Of a stretch of DNA of 64,000 bases, positions 1-12,955 are shown one piece after another. This stretch comes from Pseudomonas fulva (GTDB taxonomy: Bacteria > Pseudomonadota > Gammaproteobacteria > Pseudomonadales > Pseudomonadaceae). Positions within the stretch are counted from its first letter, which is position 1. Each line of letters opens with the position of its first letter. The notes below the pieces were generated by a model. The model was given only the letters and a program-made list of their open reading frames with translations. It was not told the origin of the DNA and did not search any database. The DNA is taken from contig NZ_JADNYP010000002.1 in assembly GCF_015680705.1 (NCBI RefSeq), positions 248,001-312,000 on the forward strand, written 5' to 3'. The position numbers and the translations under genes were made by a program.

Positions 1-656
1 GGCTGTTCGGTCATCACCGAGTAGTCCACCGAGCGGCCATCGATACGTGGCGGCGTCCCGGTCTTGAGCCTGCCGACCCGCAGCGGCAGCTCGCGCAGGC
101 GATGCGCCAGGGCGATCGACGGTGGATCACCGGCGCGGCCGCCGGAATGGTTCTGCAGACCGATGTGGATAAGCCCGCCAAGGAAGGTCCCGGTGGTCAG
201 CACCACGGCATCGGCGAAGAAGCGCAGGCCCATCTGGGTCACCACGCCCTTGACCTGGTCCTGCTCGACGATCAGGTCGTCGCACGACTGCTGGAATATC
301 CACAGGTTGGGCTGGTTTTCCAGGATCTCCCGCACGACCGCCTTGTAGATGGCGCGGTCGGCCTGGGCGCGAGTGGCGCGTACCGCCGGGCCCTTGCGGT
401 TGTTCAGGACGCGGAACTGGATGCCGCTCTTGTCGGTGGCCAACGCCATGGCACCACCGAGCGCATCGATCTCCTTGACCAGATGGCTCTTGCCAATGCC
501 ACCAATTGCTGGGTTACAGCTCATGTGACCGAGGGTTTCCACGTTATGGGTCAGCAACAGGGTCTTGGCCCCCATGCGTGCCGACGCAAGCGCAGCCTCG
601 GTACCGGCATGGCCGCCGCCGATGACGATCACTTCAAAACGGGAAGGGAAATCCAC
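1..656 (-). CDS. mnmG: tRNA uridine-5-carboxymethylaminomethyl modification enzyme MnmG (5' part, cut by window edge)
   Basis: FAD-dependent subunit of the MnmE-MnmG complex that modifies U34 in the wobble position of several tRNAs. About 218 N-terminal residues are present. The Rossmann FAD motif G-G-G-H-A-G-T-E lies within the first 20 residues, followed by the family segments N-P-A-I-G-G-I-G-K and G-T-F-L-G-G. I chose the GTG at 656 because the protein then begins V-D-F-P-S-R-F-E-V like known Pseudomonas MnmG, and GAGG sits six bases upstream. A second GTG three bases earlier is possible. Its partner mnmE lies upstream on the same strand, separated by a DnaA-box-rich gap. The C-terminal two thirds are outside the window. 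Confidence 0.95.
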   Translation of the reverse strand, partial: MDFPSRFEVIVIGGGHAGTEAALASARMGAKTLLLTHNVETLGHMSCNPAIGGIGKSHLVKEIDALGGAMALATDKSGIQFRVLNNRKGPAVRATRAQADRAIYKAVVREILENQPNLWIFQQSCDDLIVEQDQVKGVVTQMGLRFFADAVVLTTGTFLGGLIHIGLQNHSGGRAGDPPSIALAHRLRELPLRVGRLKTGTPPRIDGRSVDYSVMTEQ

Positions 657-1160
657 CACGCACCTCGTGCCTGTTTCGCGAATAGAGAAGGTAAGCCGCC
701 AAGTATAGGGACTTCAGAGGGTTACAGGAAAGCGTTTGGACAATTTTTGATCAGCCTGTGGATGAACGGCAAGCAATAGACATCATGAAGAGAAAATTAA
801 GAAAAGCTTGTTTTTATGTTTATTCTTAAGCACCACACCTTCTGTGGATAAATCTCTACAAGCCTTTGTTTGCATGATGTACAGAGATTTTGAAAGCTGT
901 TATCCAAAGGCCATGAACCCTCTGTATAACTCTGTTCATCCTGTGGACTGAATGGTTCGTTATGCACAGGGCGGTTTATGCACAGGCATGCTGGACGGGT
1001 TATCAACGGAGCTGCTGATAGGTTTTCCACAGGGCTCCGAAGGATGGGGCGCGCTTGGATGGGGTCATACGTTCGCACTGGAGGGAAGCCGGAAGGGCAA
1101 GCAGGGCTGGAAGCGAACGAGAAAGGCCGACGTCACTGAGGGACGTCGACCAGCTGTGAG
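657..1160. other. Intergenic oriC-like region with DnaA-box cluster and AT-rich stretch
   Basis: This 504-base gap between mnmG and mnmE holds no convincing gene. It carries one exact DnaA box (TGTGGATAA, 843-851) and several one-mismatch or near boxes: 757-765, 900-908, 960-968, 976-984, 1000-1008 and 1023-1031. An AT-rich stretch at about 780-845 could be an unwinding element. The arrangement mirrors the rpmH-dnaA gap. In E. coli oriC lies beside gidA (mnmG), so this may be a second or ancestral origin element. Function is inferred; only boxes and base composition are visible. Confidence 0.6.
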
Positions 1161-2531
1161 CTATTTACCGATACAGAAACTCGAGAAGATACGGCCGAGC
1201 AGATCATCCGAGCTGAAGGCGCCAGTGATCTCGCCAAGCGCGTGCTGCGCCTGGCGCAAGTCTTCGGCCAACAATTCACCAGCACCAGCCAGAGTCAGCT
1301 GGTCACGCCCGTGCTCCAGATGCGAACTGGCCTGGCGCAGCGCTTCGAGATGACGTCGGCGAGCGCTGAAGCTGCTTTCGGCGGTCTGTTCATACCCCAT
1401 GCAGGACTTGAGATGTTCGCGCAACAGATCGAGGCCCATGGCGTCCTGGTTGGCGCTCAAGGTGAGCGTGACGTGGCCGTCGGCGCTTTGCTCGAGCCCG
1501 ACCACCTCGCCACTCAGGTCGGCCTTGTTCCTGATCAGGGTGACCTTGGCGGCATCCGGTCGCTCGGCGAGGAATTCCGGCCACAGGGCGAAGGGATCGT
1601 TCGCTTCCGGCGCGGTACTGTCGACGACCAGCAGGATCCGGTCGGCTTCACCAATCGCTTTGAGGGCGCGCTGCACGCCTATCTGCTCCACCTGGTCCTC
1701 GGTGGCACGCAGACCCGCGGTATCCACCACATGCAGTGGCATGCCATCGATGTGGATATGTTCACGAAGAATGTCTCGAGTGGTGCCGGCGATATCGGTC
1801 ACGATGGCGGCTTCACGTCCGGCCAGCAGGTTCAGCAGGCTAGACTTGCCGGCGTTCGGCCGGCCGGCGATCACCACGGTCATGCCATCGCGCAGCAGAG
1901 CGCCCTGCCCGGCCTCGTGCCGTACTGTGGACAACTCTTGGCGGACGGCGTCGAGCATCGACAGCACATGTCCGTCGGCCAGAAAGTCGATCTCTTCCTC
2001 GGGAAAGTCGATCGCCGCCTCGACATAGATCCGCAAGGCGATGAGCGCTTCGTTGAGCTTGTGCACACGTTGCGAGAACGCCCCTTGCAGCGAACGCAAG
2101 GCATTGCGTGCCGCCTGGGCCGAACTGGCTTCGATGAGGTCGGCGATGGCTTCGGCCTGGGCCAGGTCGAGCTTGTCATTGAGAAAAGCCCGCTCGCTGA
2201 ACTCGCCAGGACGGGCAAGCCTGCAACCATGTTGCACACAGGCCTGCAGCAACATGTCCAGGACCACCGGGCCGCCATGTCCATGCAGTTCGAGCACATC
2301 CTCCCCGGTAAACGAATGCGGTCCCGGGAAGAATAACGAGATGCCCTCGTCGAGGACTTGTCCGTCTCCGCCACGCAACGGGCCATAGTGGGCATGGCGT
2401 GGCGTCAGGCTGCGTCCGGTGACGGCTTGCCCGACCTTTCCGGCAAGCGGACCGGATAGCCTTACGATACCGACTCCGCCACGTCCTTGGGCCGTGGCGA
2501 TGGCGGCAATGGTTTCACGCGTGGTGTTCAT
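1161..2531 (-). CDS. mnmE: tRNA modification GTPase MnmE
   Basis: Homodimeric GTPase that works with MnmG to form the cmnm5 group on U34 of tRNAs. The 456-residue length is typical. It has an N-terminal formyl-tetrahydrofolate-binding domain (about 1-120), helical domain, and inserted G domain with P-loop G-R-P-N-A-G-K-S near residue 223, the G2 segment G-T-T-R-D, D-T-A-G and N-K-A-D. The C-terminal C-I-G-K, whose cysteine is conserved in the family, closes the protein. ATG at 2531 gives the usual [13 protein letters not shown] start. It lies downstream of yidC on the same strand but behind a terminator, so it probably has its own promoter. Confidence 0.98.
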   Translation of the reverse strand: MNTTRETIAAIATAQGRGGVGIVRLSGPLAGKVGQAVTGRSLTPRHAHYGPLRGGDGQVLDEGISLFFPGPHSFTGEDVLELHGHGGPVVLDMLLQACVQHGCRLARPGEFSERAFLNDKLDLAQAEAIADLIEASSAQAARNALRSLQGAFSQRVHKLNEALIALRIYVEAAIDFPEEEIDFLADGHVLSMLDAVRQELSTVRHEAGQGALLRDGMTVVIAGRPNAGKSSLLNLLAGREAAIVTDIAGTTRDILREHIHIDGMPLHVVDTAGLRATEDQVEQIGVQRALKAIGEADRILLVVDSTAPEANDPFALWPEFLAERPDAAKVTLIRNKADLSGEVVGLEQSADGHVTLTLSANQDAMGLDLLREHLKSCMGYEQTAESSFSARRRHLEALRQASSHLEHGRDQLTLAGAGELLAEDLRQAQHALGEITGAFSSDDLLGRIFSSFCIGK

Positions 2532-2565
2532 GCTTGCAAGCCTCTACGACGATTCGACAGATAAC

Positions 2566-2592
2566 AAAAACGCCCCCGAAGGGGCGTTTCAT
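2566..2592 (-). terminator. Intrinsic terminator after yidC
   Basis: A 9-bp perfect stem (2568-2576 with 2581-2589) closes a four-base loop. On the minus strand it is followed by a T-rich run. It lies between the yidC stop and the mnmE start, so it should end the rpmH-rnpA-yidD-yidC transcript. Confidence 0.8.
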
Positions 2593-2615
2593 TCACAGGC
2601 TAGCGCAGTCTGCCA

Positions 2616-4292
2616 TCAGGCAGTGGCTTTCTTGCCTGCTTCGATCCTGCGAGTGATGAACCACTGCTGGGTGATGGACAGGCAATTGTTCACCACCCAG
2701 TACAGCACGAGACCTGCCGGGAACCACAGGAAGAAGAAGGTGAAGATGATCGGCATCATTTTCATCACCTTGGCCTGCATCGGGTCCGGTGGGGTCGGGT
2801 TCAGACGCTGCTGGAGGAACATGGTCGCGCCCATGATGATCGGCAGGATGAAGAACGGATCCTTGATCGACAGGTCGGTGATCCACAGGATCCACGGAGC
2901 CTGACGCATCTCGACGCTTTCCAGCAAGACCCAGTACAAGGCCAGGAAGACCGGCATCTGCACCAGGATCGGCAGACAGCCGCCCAGCGGATTGATCTTC
3001 TCCTTCTTGTACAGCTCCATCATTGCCTGGGACATCTTCTGGCGATCATCGCCGAATTGTTCCTTCAGCGCCTGCAGGCGAGGCGAAACCGCGCGCATGC
3101 GCGCCATCGAACGATAGCTGGCAGCCGAGAGCGGGAAGAACAGGCCCTTGATCAGCATGGTCAGGACGATGATGGACCAGCCCCAGTTACCCAGCAGGCT
3201 GTGGATATGTTGCAGCAGCCAGAAGATCGGCTGGGCAATGAACCAGAGGAAGCCGTAGTCGACGGTCAGTTCCAGGCCTGGGGACAACTCCTTGAGCTTG
3301 GACTGGATCTTCGGCCCCGCATACAGCGTCGCGCTGGTCTGAGCCTGCGCGCCCGCTGCCACGTTCAGCGCAGGTCCGGTGTAGCCGATGATGTAGTTGC
3401 CCTGGCTGTCCTTGCGGGTCTGGACGATGTTGCTGTCCGACTTCTCGGGAATCCAGGCGGTCACGAAGTAATGCTGCAGCCAGGCGACCCAGCCACCAGC
3501 GACGGTTTCCTTCAGGCTGCCCTTGTCGATGTCCTTCATCGATACTTTCTTGTAGGGCTCCGAACTCGTCCACAAGGCCGCGCCCAGATAGGTGGCGGTG
3601 CCGGTGGCTGTGCTCGAGGAAGGGTCGGAACTGGCGTCGCGCTTGAGCTGGGCGAACAAGTTGCCGGTCCAGGCCTGGCCACTCTGGTTGTCGATCAGGT
3701 AGGTGACGGTCAGGTCGTACTCGCCACGCTTGAAGCTGAAGCGCTTGGTGTAGTTGACACCGTTGGCGCTGAACTTGAGATCGACGTCCAGCTGCTCCTG
3801 GCCATCGGCGAGCTGGTAGCTGCGCCGCTCGACGCTGTAGAGCGGACGACCGGAGGCGCGGGCATCGGGACCGTTGACACCAGTCAGACCGCTCTGGGCC
3901 AGGTAGGTGCGTTCGTTGCCATTGTCGAACAGCTGGAACGGAATGTCCGGATGGTCCTGGCGACGCGGGTACTGCGGCAGGTTGAGCTGGACGATGTCAC
4001 CACCAACCGGATCGATAGCCAGGTCGAGCACATCGGTCCTGACCCGTACCAGGTCCTTGCTGACAGCGGCAGGCGCCAGTTCGGCAGGGCTGGAGTCGTT
4101 ACCGGTGCTCGGCACGTCGGCGTTCGCGCCATCGTTGCCGGCCGGAACGGTATCAGGCAGGGCTGGAGCCACGTTGCTGGAAGCAGTCTGGGTCGGCAGG
4201 GCAGCTTGGCCATAGTCCTGGTTCCACTTGAGAACCAGTACATAGGACACGATTGCCAGGGCGACGATCAGGATCGTGCGTTTAATATCCAT
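2616..4292 (-). CDS. yidC: Membrane protein insertase YidC
   Basis: Inner-membrane insertase that folds and inserts membrane proteins alone or with SecYEG. The 558-residue length matches the proteobacterial form. An N-terminal membrane anchor (about residues 5-22) precedes the large periplasmic domain (about 60-340). The conserved five-helix core begins near W-F-I-A-Q-P and includes G-W-S-I-I-V-L-T, N-P-L-G-G-C-L-P and L-Y-W-V-V-N-N. The C-terminus is lysine-rich, suited to ribosome contact. It starts three bases after the yidD stop, in the rpmH-rnpA-yidD-yidC cluster seen in most bacteria. Confidence 0.98.
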   Translation of the reverse strand: MDIKRTILIVALAIVSYVLVLKWNQDYGQAALPTQTASSNVAPALPDTVPAGNDGANADVPSTGNDSSPAELAPAAVSKDLVRVRTDVLDLAIDPVGGDIVQLNLPQYPRRQDHPDIPFQLFDNGNERTYLAQSGLTGVNGPDARASGRPLYSVERRSYQLADGQEQLDVDLKFSANGVNYTKRFSFKRGEYDLTVTYLIDNQSGQAWTGNLFAQLKRDASSDPSSSTATGTATYLGAALWTSSEPYKKVSMKDIDKGSLKETVAGGWVAWLQHYFVTAWIPEKSDSNIVQTRKDSQGNYIIGYTGPALNVAAGAQAQTSATLYAGPKIQSKLKELSPGLELTVDYGFLWFIAQPIFWLLQHIHSLLGNWGWSIIVLTMLIKGLFFPLSAASYRSMARMRAVSPRLQALKEQFGDDRQKMSQAMMELYKKEKINPLGGCLPILVQMPVFLALYWVLLESVEMRQAPWILWITDLSIKDPFFILPIIMGATMFLQQRLNPTPPDPMQAKVMKMMPIIFTFFFLWFPAGLVLYWVVNNCLSITQQWFITRRIEAGKKATA

Positions 4293-4294
4293 GA

Positions 4295-4540
4295 TTACTC
4301 GGCTATCGAAGGGGTTCGGGAGGAAGCGGCAGGCGGAACCGGGTCGAATCCGCCGTCATTCCAGGGGTGACAGCGTCCCAGGCGACGAACGGTCAGCCAC
4401 CCGCCACGCAAGAGGCCGTGTGTCTCGATGGCTTCATAGGCGTAACAGGAACAGGAGGGGTAGAAACGACAGTGACTGGCCATCAATGGACTGATGGCGT
4501 AACGGTAGAACTGGATCGGAACGAGGGCCAGCTTACGCAT
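4295..4540 (-). CDS. yidD: Membrane protein insertion efficiency factor YidD
   Basis: Small (81-residue) protein associated with the inner membrane that assists YidC-dependent insertion in E. coli. The family segments [17 protein letters not shown] and the cysteine pattern are intact. The C-terminus [14 protein letters not shown] is characteristic. The ATG at 4540 overlaps the end of rnpA by eight bases, which suggests translational coupling. Confidence 0.95.
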   Translation of the reverse strand: MRKLALVPIQFYRYAISPLMASHCRFYPSCSCYAYEAIETHGLLRGGWLTVRRLGRCHPWNDGGFDPVPPAASSRTPSIAE

Positions 4541-4937
4541 CGTGACTGTCTACCCTTGCGGAATCGGCATTCGCCGCTGGAGTGGGCCGAATGCGGACCA
4601 GGCGCTTCCAGAGTTTCGCGAAGTGTTGGTGCAATTCTGGGTTTTCTGTCTCGCCCAACCCTCTGCGCGCGACGATCACGATATCCCAACCTGCAAGCAT
4701 CTGCTGGTTCAGTCGGAAGGAATCGCGCATCAAGCGTTTGAGACGATTGCGCTGAACGGCGAGCTTGACGCTCTTCTTGCCGATCACCAGGCCAAGCCGT
4801 GGATGATCCAGCCCGTTCTCGCGGGCAAGGATAAGCAGGTTTTTCCCTGGAACCTTGCCGGTTGGGGAGTCGAAGACCGCTTTGAAATGTCGGGGTGTAA
4901 GCAGTCGCTTTTCCCGACTGAAGTCCTGACTCACCAC
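4533..4937 (-). CDS. rnpA: Ribonuclease P protein component
   Basis: Protein subunit of RNase P, which matures the 5' ends of tRNAs with the catalytic RNA. It has the family signature [14 protein letters not shown] around residues 60-75, with a preceding [13 protein letters not shown] segment. I chose the GTG at 4937 (134 residues, [13 protein letters not shown]) because it matches the P. putida protein. A longer in-frame ATG start at 5030 would overlap rpmH and adds no family sequence. The gap to rpmH is 13 bases. Confidence 0.95.
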   Translation of the reverse strand: MVSQDFSREKRLLTPRHFKAVFDSPTGKVPGKNLLILARENGLDHPRLGLVIGKKSVKLAVQRNRLKRLMRDSFRLNQQMLAGWDIVIVARRGLGETENPELHQHFAKLWKRLVRIRPTPAANADSARVDSHDA

Positions 4938-4950
4938 CTGTGCCGGAAAA

Positions 4951-5085
4951 TCAGATGGCCAGACGCTTGCGGCCTTTGGCACGACGACGCGACAGAACGG
5001 CGCGGCCATTCTTGGTAGCCATACGAGCACGGAAACCGTGAGTGCGAGCGCGCTTGATGGTGCTTGGTTGGAAAGTACGTTTCAT
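4951..5085 (-). CDS. rpmH: 50S ribosomal protein L34
   Basis: 44-residue basic ribosomal protein of the large subunit, reading [18 protein letters not shown] and ending K-R-L-A-I. It is the first gene of the minus-strand operon rpmH-rnpA-yidD-yidC and faces dnaA across the origin region, the classic Pseudomonas arrangement. Confidence 0.98.
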   Translation of the reverse strand: MKRTFQPSTIKRARTHGFRARMATKNGRAVLSRRRAKGRKRLAI

Positions 5086-5662
5086 GGCGTGTTACCTGGT
5101 TCGTCGACAACGGGCCGGAATGGCCCCCGTTTTAAGAGACCGGCGATTCTAGAGAAACGAAGGCCGTAGGTCAATTTCCAACCAGCTGTCCCTATAAGGA
5201 ATGCAACCCGAACGAGCGATTCCGGACAGGCGGTAGCTTGTCGGCGGGAGGATGAAACAGAAAAAATAAGAGAGACATATAAAAGCTTTTCTGAAGAACT
5301 TATAACGCTTAAGGCGACCTGTTTCTGTGGATAAGTAGGTCTGGAGCCGTTATCACGGGGCTTTGCCGAGATTTCAACCCTGTCGGTAACAGGTGCTGCG
5401 GATGTGACGAGGCTGGTAAAAGTCTGTGGATTAAATGGCGTCTTATCCACATCGGTATTATCCACAGGCTTTCCGGTAGGGTTGTGCATAGTGCTCAGGT
5501 GGGTTTATCCACAGAGCTTACCCACAATCCTGAAGGGATCGAAAGGGACTGCTCGGGGCGATCAACGGTGCACGACGCGAAGCCGCATGTGGATAAGTGG
5601 ACCTGCGCCCGCTACAATAGGCCGCTTGTATTTGCCGTATGGCTTTCAATCAGGGGATATCC
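5086..5662. other. oriC: Chromosomal replication origin oriC between rpmH and dnaA
   Basis: A 577-base non-coding gap with clustered DnaA boxes. Exact TTATCCACA or its complement occurs at 5326-5334, 5443-5451, 5458-5466, 5505-5513 and 5588-5596. Near matches lie at 5350-5358, 5425-5433 and 5518-5526. An AT-rich stretch at about 5250-5312, left of the boxes, is the likely unwinding element. The rpmH-dnaA gap is the functionally mapped origin in P. putida and P. aeruginosa according to published work I recall. Confidence 0.92.
5588..5618 (+). promoter_or_regulatory. Probable dnaA promoter overlapping a DnaA box
   Basis: TACAAT at 5613-5618 fits a sigma-70 -10 element. Seventeen bases upstream TGGATA (5590-5595) is a weak -35, embedded in the exact DnaA box at 5588-5596. 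This overlap would allow DnaA to repress its own gene. Inference from sequence only. Confidence 0.5.
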
Positions 5663-7189
5663 GTGTCAGTGGAACTTTGGCAGCAATGCGTGGAGCTTTT
5701 GCGCGACGAACTGCCTGCCCAGCAATTCAACACCTGGATCCGTCCGCTTCAGGTCGAAGCCGAGGGCGACGAGTTGCGTGTGTACGCACCCAACCGGTTC
5801 GTACTCGACTGGGTCAATGAAAAGTACCTGGGCCGTCTCCTGGAGCTGTTGGGTGAGCACGGCAGCGGCAGCATGCCTGCACTCTCCTTGTTGATAGGCA
5901 GTCGCCGCAGCTCGGCGCCGCGAGCCGCGCCCAATGCCCCGGTAAGCGCGGCAGTGGCACAATCGCTGGCGCAGCAGTCGGCCAAGCCCGCGGAGCGGAA
6001 CGAACCTGCTGCCGCAGCTGCGGTGGCCACGACACCGGTCATCGACGGCGACGGCGCGGTGATTCAGGACAGTTTCGAAACCCTGGACGAGGCACCAGCG
6101 CCCCCCGCTCCTCCCGCCGGTGGTCGCGCCGAGCCGCGCACGGTGCAGGTCGAGGGCGCGCTCAAGCACACCAGTTACCTGAACCGCACGTTCACCTTCG
6201 AGACATTCGTCGAGGGCAAGTCCAACCAGCTGGCGCGTGCCGCGGCCTGGCAGGTCGCGGACAACCCCAAGCATGGTTACAACCCACTCTTCCTTTATGG
6301 AGGCGTAGGCCTGGGCAAGACCCACCTGATGCATGCCGTCGGCAACCATCTGCTGAAGAAGAACCCCAATGCCAAGGTCGTCTACCTGCATTCGGAGCGA
6401 TTCGTCGCCGACATGGTCAAGGCCTTGCAGCTCAATGCGATCAACGAGTTCAAGCGCTTCTACCGCTCGGTGGACGCTCTGCTGATCGACGACATCCAGT
6501 TCTTCGCGCGCAAGGAACGTTCTCAGGAAGAGTTCTTCCACACGTTCAACGCCCTGCTCGAAGGTGGCCAGCAAGTCATTCTCACCAGTGACCGGTACCC
6601 CAAGGAGATCGAAGGACTCGAGGAGCGCCTCAAGTCGCGTTTCGGCTGGGGGCTGACCGTGGCGGTCGAGCCACCCGAACTCGAGACCCGCGTGGCCATC
6701 CTCATGAAGAAGGCCGATCAGGCCAAGGTCGAGCTGCCGCATGATGCGGCCTTCTTCATCGCCCAGCGCATCCGCTCCAACGTGCGTGAACTCGAAGGCG
6801 CCTTGAAGCGGGTCATTGCCCACTCCCATTTCATGGGCCGTGACATCACCATCGAGCTGATTCGCGAGTCGCTCAAGGATCTGCTGGCCCTGCAGGACAA
6901 GCTGGTGAGCGTGGATAACATCCAGCGCACCGTGGCCGAGTACTACAAGATCAAGATCTCCGATCTGCTGTCCAAGCGCCGATCCCGGTCGGTGGCGCGT
7001 CCTCGCCAGGTGGCCATGGCCTTGTCCAAGGAACTGACCAACCACAGCCTGCCGGAAATCGGCGACATGTTCGGCGGACGCGACCACACCACGGTCTTGC
7101 ATGCGTGCCGCAAGATCAACGAACTCAAGGAATCCGACGCGGACATTCGCGAGGACTACAAGAACCTGCTGCGTACGCTGACGACCTGA
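5663..7189 (+). CDS. dnaA: Chromosomal replication initiator DnaA
   Basis: AAA+ ATPase that binds DnaA boxes and opens oriC. The protein has 508 residues. Domain I spans about 1-80, followed by a long alanine/proline-rich linker (about 85-170). The AAA+ core has Walker A G-G-V-G-L-G-K-T near 213 and Walker B L-L-I-D-D near 272. Domain IV carries the DNA-binding signature from about 443, including R-P-R-Q-V-A-M-A-L and [12 protein letters not shown] at 5663 was chosen: an AGGGG stands six bases upstream and the product begins V-S-V-E-L-W-Q-Q-C. It leads the dnaA-dnaN-recF-gyrB operon. Confidence 0.98.
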   Translation: MSVELWQQCVELLRDELPAQQFNTWIRPLQVEAEGDELRVYAPNRFVLDWVNEKYLGRLLELLGEHGSGSMPALSLLIGSRRSSAPRAAPNAPVSAAVAQSLAQQSAKPAERNEPAAAAAVATTPVIDGDGAVIQDSFETLDEAPAPPAPPAGGRAEPRTVQVEGALKHTSYLNRTFTFETFVEGKSNQLARAAAWQVADNPKHGYNPLFLYGGVGLGKTHLMHAVGNHLLKKNPNAKVVYLHSERFVADMVKALQLNAINEFKRFYRSVDALLIDDIQFFARKERSQEEFFHTFNALLEGGQQVILTSDRYPKEIEGLEERLKSRFGWGLTVAVEPPELETRVAILMKKADQAKVELPHDAAFFIAQRIRSNVRELEGALKRVIAHSHFMGRDITIELIRESLKDLLALQDKLVSVDNIQRTVAEYYKIKISDLLSKRRSRSVARPRQVAMALSKELTNHSLPEIGDMFGGRDHTTVLHACRKINELKESDADIREDYKNLLRTLTT

Positions 7190-7228
7190 AGCCCGTCAGC
7201 ACAGCTTTTTGAAGGCAAGGACTAGACC

Positions 7229-8332
7229 ATGCATTTCACCATTCAACGTGAAGCCCTGTTGAAACCCCTGCAACTGGTCGCGGGCGTCGTCGAGCGCCGC
7301 CAGACCTTGCCGGTATTGTCCAATGTGCTGCTGGTCGTCCAGGGCCAGCAGCTTTCGCTGACCGGTACCGACCTGGAAGTCGAGCTCATCGGCCGCGTAC
7401 AACTCGAAGAGCCCGCCGAACCGGGCGAGATCACCGTGCCGGCGCGCAAGCTCATGGACATCTGCAAGAGCCTGCCCAGCGATGTGCTGATCGATATCAA
7501 GCTCGACGAGCAGAAGCTGCTGGTCAAGGCCGGCCGAAGCCGTTTCACCCTATCCACGCTGCCAGCCAACGATTTCCCTACGGTCGAGGAAGGCCCCGGC
7601 TCGTTGACCTGCAATCTCGAACAGAGTCGACTGCGTCGCCTGATCGAGCGCACCAGCTTCGCCATGGCCCAGCAGGACGTGCGCTACTACCTCAACGGCA
7701 TGCTGCTCGAAGTGTCCACCGATACCTTGCGCGCCGTGGCTACCGATGGCCACAGGCTGGCCTTGTGCGCCATGCATGCGCCGGTCGGTCAGGCCGACCG
7801 GCACCAGGTGATCGTGCCACGCAAGGGCATCCTTGAGCTGGCGCGGTTGCTTACCGACCCGGAGGGCATGGTCAGTATCGTGCTGGGCCAGCATCATATC
7901 CGCGCGACGACCGGCGAGTTCACCTTCACCTCGAAGCTGGTGGATGGCAAGTTCCCCGATTACGAACGTGTCCTGCCCAAGGGTGGCGACAAACTGGTTA
8001 TCGGTGATCGACAGCTGTTGCGCGAAGCCTTCAGCCGCACCGCAATTCTCTCGAACGAGAAATATCGAGGCATTCGCCTGCAGCTTGCCAGCGGCCAGAT
8101 GAAGATCCAGGCCAACAACCCTGAGCAGGAAGAAGCGGAAGAGGAAATCAGCGTCGACTATAACGGCGCCTCGCTGGAAATCGGTTTCAACGTCAGCTAT
8201 CTGCTGGATGTGCTGGGTGTGATGACCACCGAGCAGGTGCGTCTGATATTGTCCGATTCGAACAGCAGTGCGCTTTTGCAAGAAGCGGGCAACGACGATT
8301 CGTCCTATGTTGTCATGCCGATGCGTCTCTGA
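7229..8332 (+). CDS. dnaN: DNA polymerase III beta subunit (sliding clamp)
   Basis: Ring-shaped processivity clamp for the replicative polymerase and a docking site for repair factors. The 367-residue length and M-H-F-T-I-Q-R-E-A-L-L-K-P-L-Q start match the family, as does the ending V-V-M-P-M-R-L. Three clamp domains of about 120 residues each can be traced. It follows dnaA by 39 bases and precedes recF by 15 bases. Confidence 0.98.
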   Translation: MHFTIQREALLKPLQLVAGVVERRQTLPVLSNVLLVVQGQQLSLTGTDLEVELIGRVQLEEPAEPGEITVPARKLMDICKSLPSDVLIDIKLDEQKLLVKAGRSRFTLSTLPANDFPTVEEGPGSLTCNLEQSRLRRLIERTSFAMAQQDVRYYLNGMLLEVSTDTLRAVATDGHRLALCAMHAPVGQADRHQVIVPRKGILELARLLTDPEGMVSIVLGQHHIRATTGEFTFTSKLVDGKFPDYERVLPKGGDKLVIGDRQLLREAFSRTAILSNEKYRGIRLQLASGQMKIQANNPEQEEAEEEISVDYNGASLEIGFNVSYLLDVLGVMTTEQVRLILSDSNSSALLQEAGNDDSSYVVMPMRL

Positions 8333-8347
8333 TCCGCAGTAGGCTGA

Positions 8348-11876
<3,529 letters not shown>

Positions 11877-11895
11877 TCCAACCGATGCGTCGTCA

Positions 11896-11926
11896 AGCCC
11901 CAGCCCGCGCTGGGGCTTTCTTTTTC
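11896..11926 (+). terminator. Intrinsic terminator after gyrB
   Basis: A perfect 9-bp GC-rich stem (11896-11904 with 11909-11917), with a four-base loop, is followed by a T-rich tail. It lies 19 bases after the gyrB stop and should end the dnaA-gyrB operon. Confidence 0.9.
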
Positions 11927-11930
11927 TGGC

Positions 11931-12818
11931 TCACTGAGCCAGCAACTCCCCCTGCGCCCCGGCGCAGAGCTGCAACAGATAATCCCATACCACGCGCAAG
12001 CGAACCGACTTGTGCAGCTCCCGGCGCGTGCTGATCCAGTAGCTGCGCTGGATCGTCTCGCCAGGCAGTATGCGAACCAGCGTCGGGTCAAGGCGCGCCA
12101 TGTAGTTGGGCAGCACCGCAATGCCGAGCCCGGCGCGCGCGGCCTGCTGCTGGGCGATCACGCTGGTGCTGCGAAACACTACGTTGGGCGTGCGACAGAA
12201 GCTGTTGAGCAATAGCAGCTCCTGGCTGAACAGCAGGTCGTCCACGTAACCGATCCAGCTGTGCCGCGCCAGGTCTTCCCGTGTCTCCAAGGGTGGCGCC
12301 TGGTCGAGGTACGTCCGGCTGGCATAGAGTGCCAGGCGATAGTCGGTAAGTTTGCGGGTGATCAGCAGGTCGGTGCCGGGCCGTTCCAGGTGGATGCTGA
12401 TTTCCGCTTCGCGATTGAGAATGCTGACGAAGCGTGGCACGGCGACCAGTTCCACCTCAAGGCCAGGATAGCGTTCGAACAAGGCGTTCATGCGTGGCGT
12501 GAAGAACATGATGCCAATGCCTTCGGTTACCCCAAGACGGATCTTGCCCAGTGGCGTGATGCTCTGGGTAATTTCCTCCTGGGCCAGCAAGGCGACGTTC
12601 TCCATGGCTTCGGCATGCTTGAGCAGGGCCTGGCCCGAGGGCGTCAGGTCGAAGCCCTGGGCGTGCTGCACGAACAGCGCGGTGCCCAGGCTCTTCTCGA
12701 TGTTCTCGATATGCCGGGCCACCGTGCTATGGGTGGTGTTCAGACGCTTGGCAGCCGTGAGCAGACGGCCGCTGCGCTGCAACTCGAGAAAGAACCGCAG
12801 ATCATTCCAGTCGAACAT
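11931..12818 (-). CDS. LysR-family transcriptional regulator
   Basis: 295-residue DNA-binding regulator. The N-terminal winged helix-turn-helix covers about residues 5-65 (L-R-F-F-L-E-L ... A-A-K-R-L-N-T-T-H-S-T-V-A-R-H-I). The effector-binding substrate domain follows. The ATG at 12818 was preferred because AAGGA lies a few bases upstream and the helix-turn-helix begins at once; a longer start at 12866 adds unrelated residues. It is divergent from the GMC oxidoreductase gene, 137 bases away, so it probably controls that gene and the MFS transporter. The inducer is unknown. Confidence 0.9.
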   Translation of the reverse strand: MFDWNDLRFFLELQRSGRLLTAAKRLNTTHSTVARHIENIEKSLGTALFVQHAQGFDLTPSGQALLKHAEAMENVALLAQEEITQSITPLGKIRLGVTEGIGIMFFTPRMNALFERYPGLEVELVAVPRFVSILNREAEISIHLERPGTDLLITRKLTDYRLALYASRTYLDQAPPLETREDLARHSWIGYVDDLLFSQELLLLNSFCRTPNVVFRSTSVIAQQQAARAGLGIAVLPNYMARLDPTLVRILPGETIQRSYWISTRRELHKSVRLRVVWDYLLQLCAGAQGELLAQ

Positions 12819-12955
12819 GCTTTTCCTTGTGAAGCGGTCGTTCACGGGCGTTGTGTCAAAACGCACAGCAGTTGCGCGAAATCTAACGTTTTCACTGCGA
12901 AATTAACCAATAAGATTACAGGGGACAAGAACAATAAGCAGGCGCGAGGTTGCAC

